The position numbers and the translations under genes were made by a program. The notes beneath the pieces are model-generated. The model was not told the origin of the DNA and did no database searches. It saw only the letters and a list, made by a program, of their open reading frames with translations. A stretch of 64,000 nt of DNA from Verrucomicrobiales bacterium (GTDB lineage: Bacteria > Verrucomicrobiota > Verrucomicrobiia > Verrucomicrobiales > DEV007), in contig JAPYUT010000002.1 in assembly GCA_029940475.1 (NCBI GenBank), positions 4,934 through 68,933 of the forward strand, read 5' to 3'. Position 1 is the stretch's first letter, and each line of letters starts with the position of its first letter. Below are positions 1 through 8,108 of the stretch, in pieces.

Positions 1-70
1 GGGTTTCCTCTGCCGGGGTTTCCTCTGCCGGGGTTTCCTCTGCCGGGGTTTCCTCTGCCGGGGTTTCCTC
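1..70. repeat. 15-bp tandem repeat in the 5' end of rpsE
   Basis: Four exact copies of a 15-bp unit (gggtttcctctgccg on the plus strand) fill 1-60, and a fifth copy is intact for its first 10 bases. On the coding strand each unit encodes one acidic five-residue block, Pro-Ala-Glu-Glu-Thr. The unit is a multiple of three, so slippage would change the length of the S5 leader without shifting the frame. The array touches the window edge and may be longer. Confidence 0.95.
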
Positions 71-148
71 CATAGAGGAATCTCCAGTAACTTCTACTTC
101 CTCAACCTCATCGGTCTCGGGTGTATTTGATTTTTCTTCGCTACTCAT
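1..148 (-). CDS. rpsE: 30S ribosomal protein S5, N-terminal part (runs off the left edge)
   Basis: Only the first 49 codons are in the window, starting at the ATG at 148. They encode an acidic leader (MSSEEKSNTPETDEVEEVEV...) that passes into repeats of Pro-Ala-Glu-Glu-Thr. The conserved S5 fold is not in view. The call rests on position: rpsE follows rplR in spc operons, here 9 bp downstream of the rplR stop. An acidic Ala/Pro/Glu extension ahead of S5 is an addition to the usual roughly 165-residue protein. It would also be compatible with another acidic protein, so the identity is inferred from synteny. Confidence 0.7.
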   Translation of the reverse strand, partial: MSSEEKSNTPETDEVEEVEVTGDSSMEETPAEETPAEETPAEETPAEET

Positions 149-157
149 AGGTATTTA

Positions 158-517
158 CTAGAATTGAAGTCCACCTTCGCGTGCCGCATCGGCCAACGCT
201 TTAACCTTCTGACCGTAAAGAAATCCACCTCGATCAAACACGACCTTCTCAACACCCGCTGATTTCGCACGATCAGCGATCATCTTCCCCACCTTCGCTG
301 CACAATCCGAATTCGCTCCGCAAGACAACCCGCCTTTTTTATCTTTTGTCGAAGCCGAAGCGATAGTCTTGCCATCCGTATCATTAATCAGTTGTGCGTA
401 TACATTCTTGTTGGAAAAATGAACAGCCAACCGTGGACGTTCACCAGTCCCTGAAATCTTCTTGCGTATACGGTAATGCACGCGGTAACGATTTTTCTTG
501 CGATTGATCTGTGCCAT
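158..517 (-). CDS. rplR: 50S ribosomal protein L18
   Basis: 119 residues, normal for bacterial L18, which binds 5S rRNA in the central protuberance. The Arg/Lys-rich N-terminus ([20 protein letters not shown]) and the C-terminal segments [26 protein letters not shown] are typical. It sits between rplF (37 bp upstream) and rpsE (9 bp downstream), the standard spc-operon position. Confidence 0.97.
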   Translation of the reverse strand: MAQINRKKNRYRVHYRIRKKISGTGERPRLAVHFSNKNVYAQLINDTDGKTIASASTKDKKGGLSCGANSDCAAKVGKMIADRAKSAGVEKVVFDRGGFLYGQKVKALADAAREGGLQF

Positions 518-554
518 GATGTTCGAAGTGTTAAATGATTCTTATCTGACAATT

Positions 555-1097
555 CTATGCTGAAACACTCTTGCCAGCTTTACGCCGGACATGCTCGCCC
601 GCATAGCGTACACCTTTACCTTTATAGGGTTCCGGCGGATAATAAGCTCTGACCTCCGAGGCGAACTGCCCCACCGCATGCTTATCAATACCCTCCACGG
701 TGATTTTCGTATTCTCTTCCACGGTGATCTTAATCCCCTCGGGAATGGGATGCCTTAGCGGATGGGAAAACCCCAGGGAAAGATCCAGTTCCTTGCCCTT
801 GACCGAAGCACGAAAACCGACTCCGTGGATTTCCAACTTGCGCTGGAAGCCATCACTAACGCCCTCAACCATATTTGCAATAAGGCTGCGACTTGTGCCA
901 TGCATGGCCCTTTGCTGTCGCGACTCATTGGACCTGGTGATGGAAACAATGCCGTTCTCCTGATTGAGTGCTATACCCTCGGGAAGAGTCCACTCGAGTT
1001 TTCCCTTTGGTCCTTCCACTGATAATCCTCCCCCATCGGCAACCGAGACGGCTACCTTTTCGGGTAAGGATATTGTTTGATTTCCGATGCGTGACAT
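555..1097 (-). CDS. rplF: 50S ribosomal protein L6
   Basis: 180 residues, the usual L6 length. It begins MSRIGNQTISLPEKV and ends in the conserved PPEPYKGKGVRYAGEHVRRK block that contacts 23S rRNA near the sarcin-ricin loop and factor-binding site. It lies 27 bp downstream of rpsH and 37 bp upstream of rplR. Several long open frames on the opposite strand here are shadows of this gene. Confidence 0.98.
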   Translation of the reverse strand: MSRIGNQTISLPEKVAVSVADGGGLSVEGPKGKLEWTLPEGIALNQENGIVSITRSNESRQQRAMHGTSRSLIANMVEGVSDGFQRKLEIHGVGFRASVKGKELDLSLGFSHPLRHPIPEGIKITVEENTKITVEGIDKHAVGQFASEVRAYYPPEPYKGKGVRYAGEHVRRKAGKSVSA

Positions 1098-1124
1098 TGT
1101 TTTCGTTTAATTAGATCTCAATCT

Positions 1125-1523
1125 TTACCAAACTGAAGCTATCAGTTCGCCTCCCACCTGCTCCTTCTTTGCTCGATGACCCGCCATTAACCCTCTCGAG
1201 GTAGATATAATTGTCATCCCAAGTCCACCCAGCACCTTGGGTATTTCATCAACCCCAACATACCGTCGCCGTCCGGGCTTGCTCTCTTTCTTGAGATCCG
1301 TCAGTGCCGGAATGCCATCAATATACTTCACCTTGACTTTAAGTTGCGGAAACTTTTCGCCAGTATCCACTTCATAGGCCCAGATATATCCTTCCTCCTT
1401 GAGAATTCCGGCAACTTCAGCCTTTAGCTTAGAAAAAGGCGTAACGAATTCCTCCTTGTTAGCCCGGCAGGCATTCTTGAACCGGGTGAGAAAATCAGAG
1501 ATTGGATCACTTAAAACAGCCAT
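1125..1523 (-). CDS. rpsH: 30S ribosomal protein S8
   Basis: 132 residues, normal for S8, a primary binder of 16S rRNA helix 21. It starts MAVLSDPISDFLTRFKNA and contains the conserved C-terminal signature TSRGLMAGHRAKKEQVGGELIASVW. It directly follows rplE (44 bp gap). In most bacteria rpsN lies between these two genes. There is no room for it here, and an S14 gene is found at 39956-40225 instead. Confidence 0.98.
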   Translation of the reverse strand: MAVLSDPISDFLTRFKNACRANKEEFVTPFSKLKAEVAGILKEEGYIWAYEVDTGEKFPQLKVKVKYIDGIPALTDLKKESKPGRRRYVGVDEIPKVLGGLGMTIISTSRGLMAGHRAKKEQVGGELIASVW

Positions 1524-1567
1524 CGTGTTATTACTTTAAAGATTCTTTTTGTTTATTCTGGCTAGCG

Positions 1568-2131
1568 TTATGCAGCCTTCTTTTCCCGACCACGGAACGG
1601 CATTCCCATCAAATGAAGCAATTCCCTGGCCTCGTCATCGGTGTTTGCAGTAGTGACAACACAGACGTCAAATCCCAGTGCCCGGCGGATCTTGTCCAAT
1701 TCAATTTCCGGAAAAATCGTGTGATCTGAAATACCAAGGGTGTAATTGCCTCGACCATCAAAAGCTTTTGCTGAAACACCGCGAAAATCACGAATCCGAG
1801 GAATAGCAGTTGCGATTAAACGATGCAAAAAATCATACATCTGCCCACCGCGCAGAGTTACCTTCGCTCCAACTACTTCGCCGGCACGCAACTTGAAGTT
1901 TGAAATGCTGCTCTTCGCCACCGTGGCAACCCCACGCTGCCCGGTAATGAGTGCCATTTCATCAAGGGCATCCTGAACAGCCTGTTTACGCTCAGATTCA
2001 GCCCTGCCAACACCACAATTGATAACGATCTTTTCAACAATCGGCACTTGATGTGTATTCTTATATCCAAACTTCTCCCTCAGAGCAGGGACTACATTCT
2101 CTCTGTATTTTGTAAGCAATGACGCTGTCAT
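1568..2131 (-). CDS. rplE: 50S ribosomal protein L5
   Basis: 187 residues, a typical L5 that binds 5S rRNA. Recognisable blocks are KIVINCGVGRAESERK, the loop IRDFRGVSAKAFDGRGNYTLGI, and the C-terminal TTANTDDEARELLHLMGMPF. It is preceded by rplX (41 bp) and followed directly by rpsH because rpsN is missing. Confidence 0.98.
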   Translation of the reverse strand: MTASLLTKYRENVVPALREKFGYKNTHQVPIVEKIVINCGVGRAESERKQAVQDALDEMALITGQRGVATVAKSSISNFKLRAGEVVGAKVTLRGGQMYDFLHRLIATAIPRIRDFRGVSAKAFDGRGNYTLGISDHTIFPEIELDKIRRALGFDVCVVTTANTDDEARELLHLMGMPFRGREKKAA

Positions 2132-2172
2132 GGGATTTGGTGAACTGTGTTTTCTGGTAAAAAAACCGGCAC

Positions 2173-2421
2173 TTACTTTGCCGGCGACTTGGGAACAAGC
2201 TTAACGTTGGAAATGTGAATCGGTCCTTCACGCTCAATAATTCCGCCATCAGGACGATCCTGGGTGCGCTTAGCGTGTTTCTTTATCATGCGTATTCCTT
2301 CAACAAGAACCTGATTTTTCTCCGGAAAAACCTGAAGGATATTTCCGGTCTTACCTGTCTCTACACCGGAAATCACGACAACGGCATCACCCTTTCTGAC
2401 ATGTGTTTTGACTCTGCTCAT
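2173..2421 (-). CDS. rplX: 50S ribosomal protein L24
   Basis: 82 residues, at the short end for L24, an early assembly initiator of the 50S subunit. The N-terminal KOW segment ([25 protein letters not shown]) is clear and is followed by [13 protein letters not shown]. Its start overlaps the rplN stop by 4 bp (ATGA), which predicts translational coupling. Confidence 0.97.
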   Translation of the reverse strand: MSRVKTHVRKGDAVVVISGVETGKTGNILQVFPEKNQVLVEGIRMIKKHAKRTQDRPDGGIIEREGPIHISNVKLVPKSPAK

Positions 2422-2783
2422 AAAACTTCCGGGGCAAGGGATACAATTTTCATGAAATTCTTTTCGCGAAGTTCCCGTGCCACCGGCCCAAAAATGCGGG
2501 TGCCACGCGGGTTCTTATCTTTGTCGATGAGAACAATCGCGTTCTTGTCAAAACGCAGGACCGAGCCGTCATCACGGCGAATGGGTGCCGCAGTCCTGAC
2601 CACAACAGCCTGCACTACGGAACCTTTCTTGACGCTGGCCGTCGGAGTTGCCTCACGAACATGGGCCGTGATCACGTCACCCACCCCCGCGCTCCTTGAT
2701 CGCTTACCGAGCACTCCAATCATTTTCGCCATACGCGCACCAGTATTGTCAGCAATCTGGACCTTGGATTCCATCTGGATCAT
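2418..2783 (-). CDS. rplN: 50S ribosomal protein L14
   Basis: 121 residues, the standard L14 length. It shows the family pattern [17 protein letters not shown] at the N-terminus, followed by [37 protein letters not shown]. The neighbours rpsQ (53 bp upstream) and rplX (4-bp overlap) are in the usual order. Confidence 0.98.
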   Translation of the reverse strand: MIQMESKVQIADNTGARMAKMIGVLGKRSRSAGVGDVITAHVREATPTASVKKGSVVQAVVVRTAAPIRRDDGSVLRFDKNAIVLIDKDKNPRGTRIFGPVARELREKNFMKIVSLAPEVL

Positions 2784-2836
2784 AACATTTACAGTTTAAA
2801 GTTTTTCAAACAGTCAAAAAATACTGGGATTTCGCA

Positions 2837-3112
2837 CTAGTGAGCTAAAATTTCAATGAGCCGCCAGCGCTTGTTCTTACTCATGGGCTTAATCTCGGTC
2901 ACCCGAACCTTGTCTCCAGCCTTAGCCTCGCCTTTCGCATCGTGAGCATGAAGCTTAGTGGACCGCTTGATTATCTTGCGGAACTTGGGATGCGGCACAC
3001 GACGCACGACCTCAACAATGATGGTTGAATCCATCTTGTCGGATACCACAATACCAACACGTTCCTTGCGCAGAGTGCGTTTACTTTCTTCAGTTACTAC
3101 TTCTTGGCTCAT
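2837..3112 (-). CDS. rpsQ: 30S ribosomal protein S17
   Basis: 91 residues, a normal S17. The OB-fold core [32 protein letters not shown] and [19 protein letters not shown] is plain. The first dozen residues ([12 protein letters not shown]) form a short acidic leader. It lies 49 bp after rpmC and 53 bp before rplN. Confidence 0.97.
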   Translation of the reverse strand: MSQEVVTEESKRTLRKERVGIVVSDKMDSTIIVEVVRRVPHPKFRKIIKRSTKLHAHDAKGEAKAGDKVRVTEIKPMSKNKRWRLIEILAH

Positions 3113-3161
3113 CGATTAATTCATTTAAATCTTTTTTATGCAAACCTCATCCTAGCCACCC

Positions 3162-3374
3162 TTAGCTGGCTACAGCGACATCTTCAAGGCGACGGTTCGA
3201 TAAAACAGTTTCAATGCGTGCAATGGTGCGGCGCACTGCCCTGATTCGTGCCGGGTTCTCCAGTTGACCGCTCTGCTGCTGAACGCGCAGGTTAATCGTC
3301 TCGTGCTTCAGGTCACGACGCTGGGTAGCCAGTTCCTCATTCGTCATCTCTTTAAGTTCTTTTATTTTCATCAC
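3162..3374 (-). CDS. rpmC: 50S ribosomal protein L29
   Basis: 70 residues forming the two-helix L29 hairpin: KIKELKEMTNEELATQRRDLKHETINLRVQ, then QLENPARIRAVRRTIARIETVL. L29 lies at the exit of the peptide tunnel. It sits between rplP (24 bp) and rpsQ (49 bp). An ATG one codon downstream of the chosen start is an equally good initiator. Confidence 0.96.
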   Translation of the reverse strand: MMKIKELKEMTNEELATQRRDLKHETINLRVQQQSGQLENPARIRAVRRTIARIETVLSNRRLEDVAVAS

Positions 3375-3398
3375 CGTCTTTAAATTTTCAGATTATTA

Positions 3399-3815
3399 TC
3401 AGTGCGATTCACGTTTAACAAAGCGACAACGAATCCCAATCTTGTTGGCCGCTCTCCGGAGAGCCTCGCGGGCAAGTGTCTCAGGTACACCAGCTACCTC
3501 GAACAGCATTAACCCGGGGCGGACAACCGCCACCCAGTGCTCGGGAGCACCTTTACCTTTGCCCATCCGAGTTTCCGGCGGACGGGAAGTAGTGGGTTTA
3601 TGCGGAAAAATCCGAATCCAGACTTTACCTTTACGCTTTAGAAATCGGTTAATTGTAACCCGGCACGCTTCGATCTGGTTGTTCTTAATCCAATCGCGTT
3701 CCAAGGCCTGGAGACCATAATCGCCAAAATCCAATCGCGTGCCACGCTGGGCATTACCGGCACGGTTGCCGCGCTGGCTCTTGCGATACTTCACCTTTCT
3801 TGGCATCAGGGGCAT
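3399..3815 (-). CDS. rplP: 50S ribosomal protein L16
   Basis: About 138 residues. The conserved start [18 protein letters not shown] is preceded by two extra residues, so the fourth codon (ATG at 3806) is an alternative start. Other L16 marks are [35 protein letters not shown] and the C-terminal [17 protein letters not shown]16 helps organise the A-site tRNA elbow region of 23S rRNA. Confidence 0.97.
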   Translation of the reverse strand: MPLMPRKVKYRKSQRGNRAGNAQRGTRLDFGDYGLQALERDWIKNNQIEACRVTINRFLKRKGKVWIRIFPHKPTTSRPPETRMGKGKGAPEHWVAVVRPGLMLFEVAGVPETLAREALRRAANKIGIRCRFVKRESH

Positions 3816-3888
3816 ATCTCAGTATCCTTTCTTGATTGTTAAATTTTAAGATTATTGCTGGAACTTCTGGCGTACAGAGCATGCTCTA

Positions 3889-4593
3889 TTAAAAACGAGC
3901 ACGTGCAGGACGCTTACTCTGTGGACGACGACGCGGACCACCACCTGTTTCCTGCTTCGGTTTCTCGATTTCCTCTTTTTTGTTAATCCAGCATTTCACT
4001 CCAATGATTCCATAATTCGTGCGAGCCTCTGCAAATCCATAGTCAATCGGCACCCGTAGGGTTTGTAAGGGAACCTTCCCCCGCTTATACCACTCTGCCC
4101 GGGCAATATCAGCCCCCCCAAGACGTCCGCCGCAACGAATCCGCACCCCATCAGCACCAAAGTCCATTGTGGTTTGCAACGCGCGCTTCATGGCTCGTCG
4201 GAATGCAATCCGCCGCTCCAACTGTACAGCAACATTCTCCGCCACAAGTTGAGCGTCCAGTTCCGGTTGCTTGATTTCACATATATCAACCTTGATTTCA
4301 CGGCCAGAACACATTTTCGAAACCATTGTGGTCATTCGCTCAATCTCTGATCCCTTGCGACCTATAACCAGTCCAGGACGGGCGGTGAACAACGTTACAC
4401 GCACGCTGTTCCAGGCACGCTCAATCACAATCTTTGAGACAGCTGCAGTGTGAAGTTTCTTTTTCAGATAGGTACGCACCTTAATGTCCTCATGGAGAAA
4501 CTGGGTGTATTCCTGTTTTGCCGCATACCACTTTGAGCGCCAGTCCTTCTGGACAGCGAGGCGGAAGCCGATCGGATTTACTTTTCGTCCCAT
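3889..4593 (-). CDS. rpsC: 30S ribosomal protein S3
   Basis: 234 residues. The N-terminus MGRKVNPIGFRLAVQKDWRSKWYA, the KH-type RNA-binding segment ARPGLVIGRKGSEIE and the C-terminal domain GADGVRIRCGGRLGGADIARAEWYKRGKVPLQTLR are all intact. The last 25 residues form a basic, low-complexity tail (GGGPRRRPQSKRPARARF). S3 lines the mRNA entry tunnel. It lies 41 bp downstream of rplV. Confidence 0.98.
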   Translation of the reverse strand: MGRKVNPIGFRLAVQKDWRSKWYAAKQEYTQFLHEDIKVRTYLKKKLHTAAVSKIVIERAWNSVRVTLFTARPGLVIGRKGSEIERMTTMVSKMCSGREIKVDICEIKQPELDAQLVAENVAVQLERRIAFRRAMKRALQTTMDFGADGVRIRCGGRLGGADIARAEWYKRGKVPLQTLRVPIDYGFAEARTNYGIIGVKCWINKKEEIEKPKQETGGGPRRRPQSKRPARARF

Positions 4594-4634
4594 AATTAAT
4601 GAATGCGTGCGGTGGTGATTAATTGGTTGCTGGA

Positions 4635-5066
4635 TTATGCCTCCCCGGCTTCGTCTGCGACGGCAACCGGCTCATTACTGCTGGCCTTCGAAACAGATTT
4701 CTTCTTCGGCGCCTCTTCTTTGGAATCGGCAACTGGTTCATCCGTTAAGACGATACGAATGTGGCTGGTACGCTTGCGAATCGGCCCGGCAGATCCGCGT
4801 GCCCGTGGCTTATAGCGTTTAAAAGTGGGCCCAACATCAACAACCGCTTCCTTGACCACAAGTCCATCAACGGAAAGCTCATGATTGTTTTCAGCGTTAG
4901 CGAGCGCGGATTTCAGTGTCTTGCTAATAAGAAGTGCCGCCTTGCGTGGAGTAAAGCTCAGCACATCAAGTGCCACTGATACAGGCATACCCTGAATCTC
5001 GCGGGCAACATCGCGCGCTTTTTGAGGCGATATTCGTGCGTAACGGTGAAGGGAGCGGACTTCCAT
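4635..5066 (-). CDS. rplV: 50S ribosomal protein L22 with a C-terminal extension
   Basis: 143 residues against about 110 in most bacteria. Residues 1-110 are a standard L22, which lines the exit tunnel: RYARISPQKARDVAREIQG, then KALANAENNHELSVDGLVVKEAVVDVGPTFKRYKPRARGSAGPIRKRTSHI. The remaining 30 or so residues form a Lys/Ala/Glu-rich tail (SKEEAPKKKSVSKASSNEPVAVADEAGEA) absent from typical L22. The gene that normally precedes it, rpsS, is separated from it here by an inserted reading frame. Confidence 0.97.
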   Translation of the reverse strand: MEVRSLHRYARISPQKARDVAREIQGMPVSVALDVLSFTPRKAALLISKTLKSALANAENNHELSVDGLVVKEAVVDVGPTFKRYKPRARGSAGPIRKRTSHIRIVLTDEPVADSKEEAPKKKSVSKASSNEPVAVADEAGEA

Positions 5067-5095
5067 TGGTTTGAGTATAGTTTGAAAAGTTCTAA

Positions 5096-5929
5096 TTATC
5101 GGGTGGTTGCCACGGATGCGATATCTCCTACTCGGGGACCATCATCTGCAACGATCAAAGTTTGCACGAGTGCGGCAGAAATATTATCGCGCACATCCAC
5201 CACGATTGTACGTCCAATGGGACGGTCTTTACGGTGAAGCCTGAAGGGCATCCCGATGCGAACACCTCCCTCACGCCCGACATTAAACACAATAACCCCG
5301 TAATCTTTCTTAGCGCTGATGATACGTGCATGGTGAAGAGTCCCCGCAGCAAGTTGCGGGTCATTCGCCTTCGCACTTTCGATCCCAAGTGCCACGTCAG
5401 CATCCGCAACTGCCTGCTCCACTGAACTAACTGCCTCAGGGCTGTTATCCCCTACCGAGTCAATAAGCCGCAATGCAGCATCAGATAAAGCGATCAACGC
5501 ATCCGATATCCTCATTTTCTCCTCATCAAGCAGGCGAATGTCGTTCACTGCCTTGAGCAATTTGCCTTCAACTCCTTTTGTCCCCTCAGTGACAGCCTCA
5601 ATACCTAGAGCTTCCATCTGGAGCCTTATTTCCCCATACGATCTGCGGAATTCCTCCGACTCTGCGTTGGCTGCCATCAGGCTATCACTCAGATTTTTAT
5701 TGACCTGCTTCAGGCTGGAGTTTGCAGCCTGAAGTGAACGATTCTGTGAAATCGCCGCCGCCAGGGCAGTCCGCAATTCCTCACTCTCAACTTGCCCTTG
5801 CCCTTGCCCTTGCCCTTGCCCTTGCCCTTGCCCTTGCCCTTGCCCCGAGGCTGAAGCCAAGCCAATGCCCATCGCTGCTGCAATGGCAAGCGAAAGGCCA
5901 GGTGAGCTGTATAGGTAAGACATGAGCAT
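5096..5929 (-). CDS. Putative exported coiled-coil protein inserted between rpsS and rplV
   Basis: 277 residues, not a ribosomal protein. The N-terminus (LSLAIAAAMGIGLASASG) looks like a signal peptide or membrane anchor. It is followed by nine Gly-Gln pairs (residues 29-46). A strongly heptad-like coiled coil rich in Ser/Asn/Glu covers about 47-110, and a second helical stretch follows. The last 75 or so residues (KKDYGVIVFNVGREGGVRIGMPFRLHRKDRPIGRTIVVDV...GPRVGDIASV) resemble the small beta-barrel seen in MreC-like and similar envelope proteins. It has the strand of its neighbours and sits 37 bp after rpsS and 29 bp before rplV, so co-transcription is likely. Function unknown. The cell-surface location is an inference. 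Confidence 0.85.
   Translation of the reverse strand: MLMSYLYSSPGLSLAIAAAMGIGLASASGQGQGQGQGQGQGQGQGQVESEELRTALAAAISQNRSLQAANSSLKQVNKNLSDSLMAANAESEEFRRSYGEIRLQMEALGIEAVTEGTKGVEGKLLKAVNDIRLLDEEKMRISDALIALSDAALRLIDSVGDNSPEAVSSVEQAVADADVALGIESAKANDPQLAAGTLHHARIISAKKDYGVIVFNVGREGGVRIGMPFRLHRKDRPIGRTIVVDVRDNISAALVQTLIVADDGPRVGDIASVATTR
5791..5844. repeat. Hexanucleotide microsatellite (CTTGCC)9
   Basis: Nine perfect head-to-tail copies of cttgcc on the plus strand encode (Gln-Gly)9 on the minus strand, inside the inserted coiled-coil gene. The period is a multiple of three, so slippage would lengthen or shorten a flexible linker between the predicted signal peptide and the coiled coil without breaking the frame. 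Confidence 0.97.
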
Positions 5930-5966
5930 GAAATTGAAAATGGTGAAATACGGCTATTAATACATT

Positions 5967-6236
5967 TTACTTCTTGCCCATGCCCCCATGGGAAACGAAC
6001 TTCCGGGTTGGTGAAAATTCACCGAGTTTATGTCCCACCATGTTCTCTGAAACATACACGGTGATGAAGTCCTTGCCATTATGAACAAGGAAAGTATGCC
6101 CAACAAAGTCCGGCGTAATCATCGACCGACGAGACCAGGTCTTGATCGGGCGCTTCTCGCCCGAGTCATTCATCTTGTCAATTTTGTTGAGCAACTTTTG
6201 ATCAACAAACGGACCTTTTTTTAGAGATCGTCCCAT
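5967..6236 (-). CDS. rpsS: 30S ribosomal protein S19
   Basis: 89 residues, the canonical S19 length. [19 protein letters not shown], the core [32 protein letters not shown] and the ending [20 protein letters not shown] are all diagnostic. S19 is in the 30S head. It follows rplB by 44 bp. The next gene downstream is the non-ribosomal coiled-coil protein rather than rplV. Confidence 0.98.
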   Translation of the reverse strand: MGRSLKKGPFVDQKLLNKIDKMNDSGEKRPIKTWSRRSMITPDFVGHTFLVHNGKDFITVYVSENMVGHKLGEFSPTRKFVSHGGMGKK

Positions 6237-6280
6237 ATTGTAAATTAGTTAATTAGGTATTAGAAAGGTGTAAATTGAGG

Positions 6281-7132
6281 TTAGCGTGCATTGTCGTTCC
6301 TTGTCTTCCGTCGCTGAACAATGAACTTATTGCTCGTCTTGTATTTTTTACGTGTCTTTTGCCCCTTAACGTGTCCCCACGGGCTCTTTAAATGCTGACG
6401 TCCACCTCCGGATTTCGACTTGCCTTCACCGCCACCATTTGGATGATCAACGGGATTCATGCACATCCCTCTCACGGTGGGACGAATTCCCAGCCAGCGA
6501 GTACGCCCCGCCTTGCCCGAAACAACGTCACCGTGAGTAATATTTCCCACCCGCCCAATGGTACAATAACAAGCCGCGTTAATCCTGCGAATCTCACCTG
6601 AGGGAAGCTTTACCAGGGCATATTTTCCTTCACAGTTTGCAAGTGTTGCGTGGCCACCTGCACTGCGGGCGATACAAGCACCCTTACCTGGAACCAGTTC
6701 AACGTTGTGAATGTCCGATCCGATGGGCACTCTGCTCAATGGCATCGCATTCCCGACATCCGGCTGAACCGACTCGCCAGACTCTACTTTCGCTCCCACC
6801 TCAAGACCAACCGGAGCAATGATATAAGCCTTTACCCCGTCCTCATATCGCAGCAGGGCAATGCGCGCCGATCTGTTGGGATCGTACTCGATTGACTCCA
6901 CCTTTGCGACCACATCACGTTTTGTACGCTTAAAGTCAACCAGACGATACTTGCGCTTGTGACCACCTCCACGGTGGCGACAGGTAATGCGTCCCTGATT
7001 ATTACGGCCCCCGCTCTTCTTGATAGGCCGGCACAGGGATTTCTCCGGAGTAGTCTTGGTGATCTCCGCAAAATCCGGCAGCTCTTTATAGCGGCTGGAA
7101 GGTGTATATGGTTTAAATTTTTTAAGGGGCAT
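6281..7132 (-). CDS. rplB: 50S ribosomal protein L2
   Basis: 283 residues, slightly longer than the 275 of E. coli. The RNA-binding core [22 protein letters not shown] and the C-terminal block [39 protein letters not shown] are conserved, including the His of the peptidyl-transferase-proximal NPVDHP motif. It is adjacent to rplW (22 bp) and rpsS (44 bp). Confidence 0.98.
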   Translation of the reverse strand: MPLKKFKPYTPSSRYKELPDFAEITKTTPEKSLCRPIKKSGGRNNQGRITCRHRGGGHKRKYRLVDFKRTKRDVVAKVESIEYDPNRSARIALLRYEDGVKAYIIAPVGLEVGAKVESGESVQPDVGNAMPLSRVPIGSDIHNVELVPGKGACIARSAGGHATLANCEGKYALVKLPSGEIRRINAACYCTIGRVGNITHGDVVSGKAGRTRWLGIRPTVRGMCMNPVDHPNGGGEGKSKSGGGRQHLKSPWGHVKGQKTRKKYKTSNKFIVQRRKTRNDNAR

Positions 7133-7154
7133 TACCGTAGATTGAGCTCAGATT

Positions 7155-7439
7155 TTATACGAGGTCGATTGACTCACCCTCTTTGAGTTTAACAAATGCC
7201 TTCTTCCAACTGGCAGTGCGTCCAAAATCAGCACGACGTTCACGTTTCTTCTTGCCGCGATAATTGCATGTGCGAACCGACTCAACCTTCTTGCCAAAAA
7301 TCTTTTCAACAGCCTCCTTGATCTCAAGCTTGTTGGCTGAACGATCGACCTTGAAAACGTACTCATTATTGAGCTCCCCAAGAAGCGTCGCCTTCTCGCT
7401 GAGTTGAATTGTCTTAACGACCTGGAAAATGTCTTTCAT
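7155..7439 (-). CDS. rplW: 50S ribosomal protein L23
   Basis: 94 residues, a normal L23, which sits at the tunnel exit and docks trigger factor and SRP. Signature parts are QLSEKATLLGELNNEYVFKVDRSANKLEIKEAVEKIFGKKVESVRT and the extended basic loop GKKKRERRADFGRTASWKKAFVKL. It lies between rplD (24 bp) and rplB (22 bp). Confidence 0.97.
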   Translation of the reverse strand: MKDIFQVVKTIQLSEKATLLGELNNEYVFKVDRSANKLEIKEAVEKIFGKKVESVRTCNYRGKKKRERRADFGRTASWKKAFVKLKEGESIDLV

Positions 7440-7463
7440 GATTATCCGTTCTCAGAATATTTG

Positions 7464-8078
7464 TTACACCACCGTGCGGCTTGCAAGGATCTCCATCGCC
7501 CCCGAAGTAATCACCAGTTTGTCGTATGCCAGCAACTGCTCGCTGTTAACTTCATCAGCAGTTATCAACTGCACGGTCGCCACGTTACGTGCCGCGAGGT
7601 AGGTCTTGTCAGTAAAAGAATCGGCAATTAGCAGCACTTTCTCCGTGCCTGCGATACTATCCATCTCGGCAACAAAACTCTTTGTTTTACCGTCAGCGAT
7701 CTCAAATCCATCAACGGTAAAGACGTCACCGGAAGCGATGCGGTCTTTAAGTACAACCGTGAATGCCAGTCGCCTGGTCTTACGGTTAACTTGCTTGGAA
7801 TAATCACGTGGGCGCGGTCCAAATGCCACACCACCACCACGCTTAATCGGCGATGCATTACCTCCCTGCCTCGCATTACCGGTTCCTTTTTGCCGGAATG
7901 GCTTCCTGCCGGATTCGGCAACCTCGCCGCGGGTCTTTGTATTCGCAGTGCCTGAGCGCCGGTTGGCACGAAGCGCTGTAATGACATCATGAATAGCCTG
8001 CATAGCAGTCTCTTCTCCTTCACGGAAAGTCAATTTAGCCTTTTTCGCAGCCTCTATAGTTAAAACGTTCGCAGACAT
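7464..8078 (-). CDS. rplD: 50S ribosomal protein L4
   Basis: 204 residues. The long tunnel-reaching loop is clear (NTKTRGEVAESGRKPFRQKGTGNARQGGNASPIKRGGGVAFGPRPRDYSKQVNRK). L4 in E. coli also represses its own operon, but no leader structure of that type was identified here. It lies 30 bp downstream of rplC. Confidence 0.98.
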   Translation of the reverse strand: MSANVLTIEAAKKAKLTFREGEETAMQAIHDVITALRANRRSGTANTKTRGEVAESGRKPFRQKGTGNARQGGNASPIKRGGGVAFGPRPRDYSKQVNRKTRRLAFTVVLKDRIASGDVFTVDGFEIADGKTKSFVAEMDSIAGTEKVLLIADSFTDKTYLAARNVATVQLITADEVNSEQLLAYDKLVITSGAMEILASRTVV

Positions 8079-8108
8079 TTCTCGAAAATTTGATAATCGG
8101 GTTAATTC

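Noticed and set aside
1502-1729. Small plus-strand frame in the rplE-rpsH gap as a possible remnant of rpsN
   Set aside because: The gap is only 44 bp and this frame reads on the wrong strand. No S14 sequence is found in it.
2215-2799. 194-codon plus-strand frame opposite rplX and rplN
   Set aside because: It lies wholly over two well-conserved ribosomal genes on the other strand and has the irregular composition of an antisense shadow.
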